Assembly: GCA_026014515.1 (NCBI GenBank)
Contig: JAOZIG010000204.1
Coordinates: 1-23,383 of the forward strand
DNA from: Candidatus Bathyarchaeota archaeon
GTDB lineage: Archaea; Thermoproteota; Bathyarchaeia; TCS64
Direction: 5' to 3'
DNA: 23,383 nt
The notes under the pieces are model-generated. The model was not told where the DNA came from, did no database searches, and saw only the letters and a list, made by a program, of their open reading frames with translations. This document shows, one piece after another, positions 1-6,443 of the stretch. Positions within the stretch are counted from its first letter, which is position 1, and the number at the start of each line of letters is the position of its first letter. The position numbers were made by a program, and so were the translations under genes.

Positions 1-759
1 ATCAGCGTAGCCATGCTAGCCCCATTTTTCATTAAAAACAATGGAATAGAAAAACTCAGGAAGTATGGAACAGGGAATCTGTTACGGTTATTTGCTGTTG
101 GCGTAGTCTTAGCGGTTCATTTTGCATCATGGATCACGAGTCTGAGCCTCACCACTGTGGCTAGTAGCGTTATTTTCGTTCATATTGACCCGATTTTCGT
201 AGCCATCGTGAGTCACTTCTTCCTCGGGGATAAACTCACAAAAAGAACAACCATCGGCATCATCGTCAGCTTCATAGGAATATCCATCATCGCCATGGGG
301 GACGCAAACACAGGGGCGTCAAACCTCACAGGAGACCTACTCGCATTGATCGGGGGAGTAATGCTTGGACTCTATATTCTAGGTGGAAGAATTTACAGGA
401 AAAGTCTCGACTTAACCACATATGTGACTCCCGTTTATAGCGCGGCTGCAGTGTCATTGGTCTTGATGAGCCTTGTGACAGGGACAAGTCTAGAGGGTTA
501 CCCGGCGAGGACCTATGGTTTCTTTTTCTTGATTGCCTTGATTCCCATGATTTTTGGTCATACCCTGTATAATTGGGCGCTCAAGTATCTCTCGGCACCT
601 GTGGTAAGCGTTAGCCTATTAGGTGAGCCCGTTGGGGCAAGTATATTGGCGTATTTTTTGCTTGGTGAGACTCCTAATAGTTTCGCTATTTTTGGGGGTG
701 TGGTCACTCTGGCGGGTATCTTTTTGTCAGCTTATAGTGGTAAAACCACCTCTGATTAG
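1..759 (+). CDS. EamA/DMT-family transporter, 5' end outside the window
   Basis: Integral membrane protein of the drug/metabolite transporter superfamily (EamA domains), which move small metabolites across the cytoplasmic membrane; the substrate cannot be told. The frame is open to the first base, and the first ATG lies at 13. From there 248 residues remain, about 50 short of the usual ~300-residue, ten-helix protein, so the first helices are probably outside the window. Visible features are one hydrophobic helix after another, the family-like stretch VASSVIFVHIDPIFVAI ending the first repeat, and in the second repeat GHTLYNWALKYLSAP followed by SLLGEPVGASILAYFLLGE, the classic EamA C-terminal signature. 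The C-terminus is short and polar. The gene ends 106 bases before the antiporter start, and a weak inverted repeat overlaps its stop codon. Family assignment is firm; substrate is unknown. Confidence 0.9.
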   Translation: MSVAMLAPFFIKNNGIEKLRKYGTGNLLRLFAVGVVLAVHFASWITSLSLTTVASSVIFVHIDPIFVAIVSHFFLGDKLTKRTTIGIIVSFIGISIIAMGDANTGASNLTGDLLALIGGVMLGLYILGGRIYRKSLDLTTYVTPVYSAAAVSLVLMSLVTGTSLEGYPARTYGFFFLIALIPMIFGHTLYNWALKYLSAPVVSVSLLGEPVGASILAYFLLGETPNSFAIFGGVVTLAGIFLSAYSGKTTSD

Positions 760-773
760 CTTTTATTAGCTAA
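756..773. repeat. Short inverted repeat overlapping the EamA stop codon
   Basis: TTAGCT at 756-761 and AGCTAA at 768-773 are perfect complements around a six-base loop. The left arm covers the TAG stop of the transporter gene. It could be a weak terminator stem or chance in AT-rich DNA; no long T-run follows. Confidence 0.3.
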
Positions 774-865
774 AATATTGGTAGATGAGGCTAAACGCTC
801 AATACATTTAAACCCAGAACATATCCCTGATACGCCAAGTAGCCCAAACACCAGAGAGTGTATTT

Positions 866-2128
866 TTGGAAGCCAATATAATCGTAATTCTCATCAGCTT
901 GACGCTCTTCCTCGCCTACATAAGCGGGATACTCTACTCGAAGAGCCATATACCGGACATTTTCTGGCTGATCATCTTCGGCGTACTCCTTGGACCTGTC
1001 CTAAAAGTGATAGACGGGGAGATGATGACCGGGCTGGCACCCATGCTTGTCTTGATGGCTTTGAACTTGTTGATGTTTGAGGCGGGTCTCAACGTAGACC
1101 TCAAGACATTCAGAGAGAGTATGGAGAAAAGCGGCTACCTTGGCTTTATCACGTTCACATTCACCATGTTTATCGTCGGATACGGGGTGTTCTACATATT
1201 CCCAGAGTTATTCACCTTCTCAGAGGGATTACTGCTTGGGGCTATGATTGGGGGAACTAGCACATCAACGGTGCTCAGCATACTTGGCTGTATTAATCTG
1301 GAGGACAGAGAGGCGGGAAAATGCAGGTTATTTCTCGTACTGGAGTCCATCGTAACGGATAGCATCAGCATCGTAACCGCTATGACACTCATCAGGCTCA
1401 TAGAGACACCACAGGTTCCCCTGATAGAAGGACTCAAGGACATAGTATTTGTGTTCACAGTTGCATCTTTCATCGGGTTCGGCATAGGGATAATATGGGT
1501 TCAGGTATTGAACATCGCTAGAAACCGCCCATTCAACTATATCATGACTATAGCAGTGCTCTTCTTCAGCTATATATTGGCAGAACAAGCCGGGGGACCC
1601 GGTTCAGGAGCCTTAGCCGCCTTGGTATTCGGTATAACCATGACGAATTACCCGATCTTTGCTCGGATGTTTAACCTGAATGAGCGGGTTCGCGTTGAAC
1701 GCAGACGACTCAGGGGCTTTCATGAGGAGATAACCTTCCTCATCAAATCGTTCCTGTTCTTGTTCGTTGGATTACAGATGAAGCCACAAATTAATAACAT
1801 CTTAATCGGGGTAGGAATCGCCGTCGCTGTTGGAGTCATCAGGCTAATCTCTGTGTCAGCAACCAGAATGTTCACAGATCTAACAGAGATAGAGGCAAAG
1901 GTAAGCCGGCTTGAGTTTAGTAACGGGTTGACCGCCATAGTACTTTCGCAACTACCGAGACTAGTGAATGGGACAGGTCAGTTCACAGATCCCACTATAT
2001 TCTCTGAGCTTGTAGTACCCGTCGTGTTGACTACGGCTCTATTTGGCTCGTTGATAAGCCCTATTTTGTACAATCGTGGATTAGAAGTTGAGCCAGAGAA
2101 GGATGAGGCTGTTAAAGAAAAGGAATAA
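866..2128 (+). CDS. Cation:proton antiporter (Na+/H+ exchanger family)
   Basis: Polytopic membrane protein of the sodium/hydrogen exchanger family (PF00999), which exchanges Na+ or K+ for protons across the cytoplasmic membrane. About 12-13 hydrophobic helices are visible. The region GAMIGGTSTSTVLSIL and the following LESIVTDSISIVTA correspond to the core unwound helix and the ion-binding helix. Where CPA1 proteins carry Asn-Asp and CPA2 proteins Asp-Asp, this one shows Thr-Asp (VTDS). A second conserved block is GPGSGALAALVFGI. The last ~20 residues are charged and cytosolic-looking; no RCK or TrkA regulatory domain is fused. The start is TTG at 866: the frame is closed by a stop at 809-811 and has no ATG or GTG before 866. 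A TATA-like stretch at about 804-811 would give a leader of roughly 30 bases. Direction of transport and ion are inferred from family only. Confidence 0.9.
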   Translation: MEANIIVILISLTLFLAYISGILYSKSHIPDIFWLIIFGVLLGPVLKVIDGEMMTGLAPMLVLMALNLLMFEAGLNVDLKTFRESMEKSGYLGFITFTFTMFIVGYGVFYIFPELFTFSEGLLLGAMIGGTSTSTVLSILGCINLEDREAGKCRLFLVLESIVTDSISIVTAMTLIRLIETPQVPLIEGLKDIVFVFTVASFIGFGIGIIWVQVLNIARNRPFNYIMTIAVLFFSYILAEQAGGPGSGALAALVFGITMTNYPIFARMFNLNERVRVERRRLRGFHEEITFLIKSFLFLFVGLQMKPQINNILIGVGIAVAVGVIRLISVSATRMFTDLTEIEAKVSRLEFSNGLTAIVLSQLPRLVNGTGQFTDPTIFSELVVPVVLTTALFGSLISPILYNRGLEVEPEKDEAVKEKE

Positions 2129-2136
2129 ACTTATCC
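2128..2136 (+). promoter_or_regulatory. TATA box of the M20D amidohydrolase gene
   Basis: AACTTATCC is centred about 27 bases before the ATG at 2159. That spacing places the transcription start at the start codon, so the mRNA is probably leaderless. The box overlaps the antiporter's 3' end. Confidence 0.6.
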
Positions 2137-2158
2137 TGAAAACGGCACCATCATAGGC

Positions 2159-3373
2159 ATGGTCGATACAGAGACACTGAAAAAACAAGTTATCGAGGAG
2201 TCTGAGAAGATTTTCCCCGAGTTCAAGAAGCTCAAGGACAAGATCGGAGAAAACCCTGAGCTTGGAAGCGAGGAAGAAGAATCCAGCAAACTTCTAGTCG
2301 AAGCACTAAGAAAACATGGCTTTACGGTAGAGTACCCCTTCTTCAATATGCACACCGCCTTCAAAGCGGTCTACAAAGGCAAGGAACCTGGACCAGTCAT
2401 CGCCATACTAGCCGAATACGACGCACTACCCGGCGTAGGACACGGCTGTGGACATAACATCATAGGCACATCAGGAGTAGGAGCCGGAATCGCAGCCAGC
2501 AAACTCATGAAAACGCTACCCGGTGAAATATGGGTCATAGGAACCCCCGCAGAGGAAGGACACGGTCCTTACGGTGGCTCAAAGGTAAGGATGGCACGTG
2601 AAGGCGTCTTTGAGGGCGTTGATGTCAGCTACATGATTCACCCAGCTACTGGACTTAGTCAGGCACAGGGCAACTTCCTAGCAGTCACAGGTACAGAGAT
2701 TACATTCAAAGGTAAGACAGCCCACGCTGCGGCTGATGCTCACAGTGGAGCGAACGCCTTGAACGCGGCAATGATTACATATATGTCGATTCACGCCAAC
2801 AGGCAGCAGCTACGTCGAGACGCTAACCCAGTTATACATGGCATAATCAAGGAAGGCGGCTTAGCCAGCAATATCATCCCAGATAGAGCAGTGCTCCAGA
2901 TGGGGATCAGAAGCAGCGACGATAGCTACCTACCCACGATGCTTGAGATGGTGATGAACAGCGCCAAGGGAGCAGCGTTAGCCACGGGCTGTGAGGTATC
3001 ATTCAAGACAGGCATGGGGCTCAAGTCCAATATTCCACTGAGGAGCCTTGAGAAACTGTTCCTTGAGATATGGGATGAGCTAGGTCACCCCTACAAGGAC
3101 CCAGTAGAGGTAGCCATACAGCCACCGGGTGGAAGCACAGACTTCTGTGACGTTAGCCACGTTGTTCCGGGTATTCACCCCATGATCGGCATCACACAGG
3201 AGGAGATGCCCATGCACAGCGTACAGTTCGCAGACTGCACCATGACTGAGAAGGGCGACGAGGGATTACAGGTAGCCATCAAGACAATGGCGATAGCAGC
3301 TGTTAAGCTGATTAACGAGCCTGATCTGTTAGCTAAGGTTAAGGCTGAGTTTGAGGAAAAACGCCTCAAATAA
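2159..3373 (+). CDS. M20 family amidohydrolase (M20D/AbgB-like)
   Basis: Cytosolic zinc-type amidohydrolase of the M20D branch, related to AbgB/PM20D2 and aminoacylase-like enzymes that hydrolyse N-acyl amino acids or dipeptides. Length (404) is normal. The hallmark is AEYDALPGVGHGCGHN at about residues 85-100, where Cys97 and His99 are the expected metal ligands in place of the His/Asp pair of other M20 enzymes. The catalytic glutamates are in GTPAEEGHG (132-133), with His161 in MIHPA and His353 in PMHS. The dimerization domain begins near TGTEITFKGKTAHAAA (about 178-192). The start ATG sits 27 bases after a TATA box and matches the family N-terminus. It stands alone between an antiporter and an acetyltransferase, each with its own promoter. 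The natural substrate cannot be read from sequence; peptide or amidated amino-acid turnover is the likely role. Confidence 0.93.
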   Translation: MVDTETLKKQVIEESEKIFPEFKKLKDKIGENPELGSEEEESSKLLVEALRKHGFTVEYPFFNMHTAFKAVYKGKEPGPVIAILAEYDALPGVGHGCGHNIIGTSGVGAGIAASKLMKTLPGEIWVIGTPAEEGHGPYGGSKVRMAREGVFEGVDVSYMIHPATGLSQAQGNFLAVTGTEITFKGKTAHAAADAHSGANALNAAMITYMSIHANRQQLRRDANPVIHGIIKEGGLASNIIPDRAVLQMGIRSSDDSYLPTMLEMVMNSAKGAALATGCEVSFKTGMGLKSNIPLRSLEKLFLEIWDELGHPYKDPVEVAIQPPGGSTDFCDVSHVVPGIHPMIGITQEEMPMHSVQFADCTMTEKGDEGLQVAIKTMAIAAVKLINEPDLLAKVKAEFEEKRLK

Positions 3374-3377
3374 ATAT
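3369..3377 (+). promoter_or_regulatory. TATA box of the GNAT gene at 3400
   Basis: AATAAATAT is centred 27 bases before the ATG at 3400, predicting a leaderless mRNA. It overlaps the stop codon of the preceding M20 gene. A T5 run at 3392-3396 between box and ATG may end the upstream transcript. Confidence 0.6.
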
Positions 3378-3399
3378 CCCTCCACCTACCCTTTTTCTT

Positions 3400-3960
3400 A
3401 TGACTGAACCATTCTGGATGACCCCCAAAAAAGTAAGGCTAAGTGACGGCACTGAGGTTACCCTACGCCCTGAGATCGAATCTGATCTTGAGGCTACTTG
3501 GGAGATGTTCAACAGCATCTCAGATAATACCCTAGAGTTTCTACCAATAGGCTTCACACGGGAAAGAGTTGAAGGATGGTTCAAGGACATCGATTACAGC
3601 AAAGCTATTCCCATTCTAGGCTTCGTGGAGACGACTGAGGGTACACGTATGATATCATCATCCTCTTTGGGCTTTAAACAGTCAGATATCTACCAGCATA
3701 GAGCCACCTTTGGAATCACAGTACATGATGATTATCAGGGAAAAGGACTGGGCAAGATACTGACTCAATATATGCTGGATATTGCAGCTGAGCGAGGCGT
3801 CAAGAAGGTTGAACTAAGCGTCGTAGCCCACAATGAACGAGCCATACACATCTACAAGAAAATGGGATACGAAGTAGAAGGCTTGATCAAAATGGAGCAC
3901 TACAATCCTGTACTCGGAAAATACTGCGACGCCTACATAATGGGCAAAATACTCGAATAA
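3400..3960 (+). CDS. GNAT family N-acetyltransferase
   Basis: Cytosolic acetyl-CoA-dependent acetyltransferase of the GCN5-related fold. The acetyl-CoA pyrophosphate-binding motif is seen as DYQGKGLGKILTQYML (about residues 113-128), preceded by the beta strand ATFGITVH. The motif-B region VVAHNERAIHIYKKMGYEVEG shows the usual Asn and the Tyr-Lys-Lys-Met-Gly-Tyr turn. The C-terminal part (YNPVLGKYCDAYIMGKIL) resembles RimJ/RimL and PhnO-like enzymes that end with a strand after a Tyr-x-Asp element. Length of 186 residues is typical. The gene has its own TATA box and ends only five bases before the convergent YkgJ-type gene. Acceptor substrate (a protein N-terminus, an amino acid or an amine) is unknown. 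Confidence 0.9.
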   Translation: MTEPFWMTPKKVRLSDGTEVTLRPEIESDLEATWEMFNSISDNTLEFLPIGFTRERVEGWFKDIDYSKAIPILGFVETTEGTRMISSSSLGFKQSDIYQHRATFGITVHDDYQGKGLGKILTQYMLDIAAERGVKKVELSVVAHNERAIHIYKKMGYEVEGLIKMEHYNPVLGKYCDAYIMGKILE

Positions 3961-3965
3961 ACCAA

Positions 3966-4469
3966 CTAAATGGGTCGCCAGTGAATACTCTTACTGGTAG
4001 TATACTTCTGTTTAACAGGTAAACCCATACCTATCCTCACAATCTCGGGAACGATCTCGTTCTTGAACCTATCAGTTGGCTGACCAAGTGTAATTCCTTG
4101 ACAGTCCGGGTCCATATACAGATAATATGTCTTGTCACCTATCTGGACCTTTGCGTTATCCCCATGCTTATACAGGGGCTTGTTATGCATCCTGAACGGG
4201 AATAGCCTACACGCCGTAGGCTTTGTGCCCTGTAGGGTACATATCCATCTACCGTTCAATGGTCTCTGGAACACACATCGCCCATTCGCCTGATTACGGA
4301 GATACGCTTTACTCAAACCATACTCCATAACCCCAGAACCATAACGAGCAGAGATACCAACCATCTCTTCCATCTTTAACGGCACACGATACCCTACACA
4401 ACAGTTGCCACATGCTCGGCAACTCCAGCTGCTGACTTCTGTCCAAGGTATCAATGCACTGTTCTTCAT
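3966..4469 (-). CDS. YkgJ-type cysteine cluster protein
   Basis: Small cytosolic protein of the YkgJ/CxxCxxCC family, thought to bind zinc or an Fe-S cluster; biochemical role is not established. Eight cysteines follow the family pattern: Cys17, 20, 23 and 24 in SCRACGNCC; Cys65 in GRCVF; Cys77 in WICTLQ; Cys87 in KPTACRLFPF; and Cys123 in DPDCQG. The Lys-Pro-x-x-Cys-Arg-x-Phe-Pro-Phe block is the most diagnostic. Length (167) is within the usual range. The start ATG follows a TATA-like ACATACATAA at 4497-4506, about 30 bases upstream, so it probably has its own short-leader or leaderless transcript. It is convergent with the GNAT gene, with a five-base gap. The C-terminal 40 residues beyond the cysteine core are not recognisable. 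Confidence 0.88.
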   Translation of the reverse strand: MKNSALIPWTEVSSWSCRACGNCCVGYRVPLKMEEMVGISARYGSGVMEYGLSKAYLRNQANGRCVFQRPLNGRWICTLQGTKPTACRLFPFRMHNKPLYKHGDNAKVQIGDKTYYLYMDPDCQGITLGQPTDRFKNEIVPEIVRIGMGLPVKQKYTTSKSIHWRPI

Positions 4470-4511
4470 GGTTCTACAGCCTAAACCCGCCGAGACTTAT
4501 GTATGTAACGC

Positions 4512-4518
4512 AAAAAAA
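4512..4518 (-). terminator. T7 termination tract after the 52-residue ORF
   Basis: On the minus strand seven consecutive T residues follow two bases after the stop codon of the small membrane protein. T-tracts of this kind are sufficient archaeal termination signals. It lies just upstream of the YkgJ-type gene's TATA box. Confidence 0.5.
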
Positions 4519-4520
4519 GG

Positions 4521-4679
4521 TCAGCGTTTCTTCTCCTTCTCCATCTCTTCAACATCATAGAGGAGCCCATAGATATCATAATGCTGCTTGATGAGCTTCT
4601 GGGTAAATCTACCGAACCAGTAGAAGACACCTAGACTAAACACGATGATAACAGCGCTGAGGATGTCAACTATATCCAT
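4521..4679 (-). CDS. Small single-helix membrane protein (52 residues)
   Basis: Short ORF of 52 codons with an ATG start and TGA stop. The N-terminal part is a clear membrane helix (about residues 4-23: VDILSAVIIVFSLGVFYWFG), followed by a basic/amphipathic stretch (RFTQKLIKQHYDIYGLLYDV) and a highly charged tail EEMEKEKKR. It is not a shadow of another gene: nothing else fills 4470-4723. Support comes from an AT-rich TATA-like ACAATTATTA at 4711-4720 upstream and a T7 tract immediately after the stop. The arrangement of one helix with a charged cytosolic tail is typical of small accessory or regulatory membrane subunits, but I do not recognise the family and assign no function. It lies between RimI and the YkgJ-type gene on the same strand. 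Confidence 0.65.
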   Translation of the reverse strand: MDIVDILSAVIIVFSLGVFYWFGRFTQKLIKQHYDIYGLLYDVEEMEKEKKR

Positions 4680-4723
4680 TTGACTATCACACTACCAAGC
4701 GAGAGGCGGGTAATAATTGTTTG

Positions 4724-5215
4724 CTAAAACTCTTCAAGGCTCACAGCCATCACCCAGGCGTCCTCGCCGTCCAGATAATAGCCATAATTGCGCTTCACCT
4801 TGCTATATCCTAGCTTGGTATAGAGTCCAATAGCGGGTTCATTGCTAACGCGAACCTCAAGATACCCTTCGTCACAGTCATAGAGTCTACGCGCCCTAGC
4901 CATAGACTGCACGATAAGCTCCTTCCCAATACCCTTACGCCTATGACTTTCCATAACCGCGATAGAAACCACATGCGCTAGTCTCGCTGCGCTGAGCTTT
5001 CCTTTCTTAGACCATCCACGCTCGATCCTGCACATGATGTAGCCCTGAATCTCGCCATCGGCTTCAGCCACTAGAAAGGTCTCTGGGTACTTTGTGTAGA
5101 GGTCTCGGTAGAAATAACTACTATAGTTTTCCGGCAGACACTTGGCGTTGATGTGCATAACGCGTTCAAGGTCACTTATTGTAAATACCCGGACATCGAA
5201 ACCCTGGGAACTCAA
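4724..5215 (-). CDS. rimI: RimI-like N-terminal protein acetyltransferase
   Basis: Cytosolic GNAT enzyme resembling archaeal RimI/Ard1, which acetylates protein N-termini. The body begins FDVRVFTISDLERVMHIN. The family-specific LPENYSSYFYRDL (Ard1/RimI 'LPENY' loop), the acetyl-CoA motif VSIAVMESHRRKGIGKELI and the motif EVRVSNEPAIGLYTKLGY with the C-terminal YYLDGEDAWVM are all present. The frame is open upstream to an ATG at 5335, which would add 40 residues with no family counterpart and overlap the divergent protease gene. I prefer the TTG at 5213-5215, which gives about 163 residues, the usual length, and sits about 33 bases from a TATA box at 5245-5253. ATG 5290 is a further alternative. 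The gene shares its upstream region with the site-2 protease. The assignment is strong; the start is uncertain. Confidence 0.88.
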   Translation of the reverse strand: MSSQGFDVRVFTISDLERVMHINAKCLPENYSSYFYRDLYTKYPETFLVAEADGEIQGYIMCRIERGWSKKGKLSAARLAHVVSIAVMESHRRKGIGKELIVQSMARARRLYDCDEGYLEVRVSNEPAIGLYTKLGYSKVKRNYGYYLDGEDAWVMAVSLEEF

Positions 5216-5309
5216 GTTTTGTCCCTTCAAGGTGAATCCCACCAAATTTAAAGAAATCGCATAAACCGGTTTAGCTGGGTTTAAAGGCATCCAAAGCTTG
5301 GATACTGTA
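5216..5309. promoter_or_regulatory. Divergent promoter region, rimI / site-2 protease
   Basis: Two face-away TATA-like boxes are visible. TTTAAATTT, read on the minus strand at 5245-5253, serves rimI. GTTTAAAG at 5279-5286 on the plus strand is centred 27 bases before the protease ATG at 5310. Their positions argue for the shorter starts of both genes, because the longer ORFs would place each promoter inside the other's coding region. Confidence 0.5.
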
Positions 5310-6443
5310 ATGGATCTTACTGCTCCCCCCATCAAACCCGTGATGGACCCTGTCTATGTTGAGGCTGTGGAGAGACATTTTGAGGTATTAAAACCATACT
5401 GGGAGCGTACTACACCTACTTTTATCGTGAAAACAAGAGGAGTGGGCTTCAGACAGACGCTGATGAAACCCGCATTCAAGGCACTCGCTGATGAGCTACG
5501 TGAACATGGATATCTACCACGAATCAGATGGATCGTGGACAATTATCATCTATCAATACTAGATAGAGCACCAAAAGGCGAGGAAAACTATCGCAGAAAC
5601 AAGATACTATTTGGTTTAACCGTCTTGACGGTGATGCTTGATGGTTTTCTGAGAAGCAATAACCCGATTCTCGTCAATGAGTTGATGCCCAATACGCCGT
5701 TAATCGTAAACGTACTGATATTCACCTTCGCCATCCTCATCATCTTCGCTGTACACGAGTACGGACACCGATACATCGCGTTAAAACGGGGAATAGACGC
5801 CTCACAGCCATACTTCATACCAGCACCACCCGGCATGGGAGGCACCCTAGGGGCAGTAATCAGTCAAAGAGAACCACCAGTAAACCGAGACGCCTTATTT
5901 GACCTTGGACTCAGCGGACCCATAGCTGGCTTCATCGCCACCGCCATCATCGCGATAGTGGGAATAAGCATGAGCTTTGTTGTACCTAGCTCTGTGGTGA
6001 ACTCATGGATGTTTGAGTATCCGGCAATAAGGTTCCAGATAATGCCTATGCCGCTCCTACTGGAAATGATCGCGGACATCATCAAACCCACCACTGTAGA
6101 CGAGGTGCTCATCATGCACCCAGTAGCTTTTGCCACATGGGTAGGCTGTATTGTGACGTTCATCAACCTGATACCTAGCTGGCAACTGGACGGTGGACAC
6201 GTAATACGAAGCCTAGTAGGGCGAGAAACCCATAAAATAGTATCAGGGGCGGGCGTATTCCTTCTTCTGATATCAGGTTACGTTGTAATGGGAGTAGTTG
6301 TAGCTTTCTTTATGATGCGCCCAGGTTTAGAGTCAATTGAGCCACTGGACGACCTATCACCATTGAGCATGTCGAGAAAACTCGGATTACTGGTCTATGT
6401 ATTGATTATGGTGTTTACCATGGTTGTATTATTCCCAGCATAG
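5310..6443 (+). CDS. Site-2 protease family (M50) membrane metalloprotease
   Basis: Polytopic intramembrane zinc protease of the M50/S2P family, which cleaves substrates within the membrane, often anti-sigma factors or membrane-tethered regulators in other organisms. The catalytic HEYGH lies in a membrane helix (FAVHEYGHRYIALKRG; His149, Glu150 and His153 from this start). The third zinc ligand is in NLIPSWQLDGGH, the family's Leu-Asp-Gly motif. Between them PAPPGMGGTLGAV and the SGPIAGF stretch are conserved in the archaeal group. About 90 residues of soluble N-terminal domain precede the first helix; no PDZ or CBS domain is evident. I chose ATG 5310 because a TATA box is centred 27 bases upstream; TTG 5298 is possible. 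The 3' end overlaps the convergent histidine kinase by 49 bases. Two membrane-tethered regulators elsewhere in this window are conceivable substrates, by inference only. Confidence 0.92.
   Translation: MDLTAPPIKPVMDPVYVEAVERHFEVLKPYWERTTPTFIVKTRGVGFRQTLMKPAFKALADELREHGYLPRIRWIVDNYHLSILDRAPKGEENYRRNKILFGLTVLTVMLDGFLRSNNPILVNELMPNTPLIVNVLIFTFAILIIFAVHEYGHRYIALKRGIDASQPYFIPAPPGMGGTLGAVISQREPPVNRDALFDLGLSGPIAGFIATAIIAIVGISMSFVVPSSVVNSWMFEYPAIRFQIMPMPLLLEMIADIIKPTTVDEVLIMHPVAFATWVGCIVTFINLIPSWQLDGGHVIRSLVGRETHKIVSGAGVFLLLISGYVVMGVVVAFFMMRPGLESIEPLDDLSPLSMSRKLGLLVYVLIMVFTMVVLFPA

Noticed and set aside
778..1080. 100-residue ORF on the plus strand
   Set aside because: It overlaps the antiporter in another frame, has a composition unlike a real protein, and matches no family; a shadow ORF.
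5216..5335. Extended N-terminus of RimI to ATG 5335
   Set aside because: The additional 40 residues have no RimI counterpart, overlap the divergent protease start and cover both promoters.
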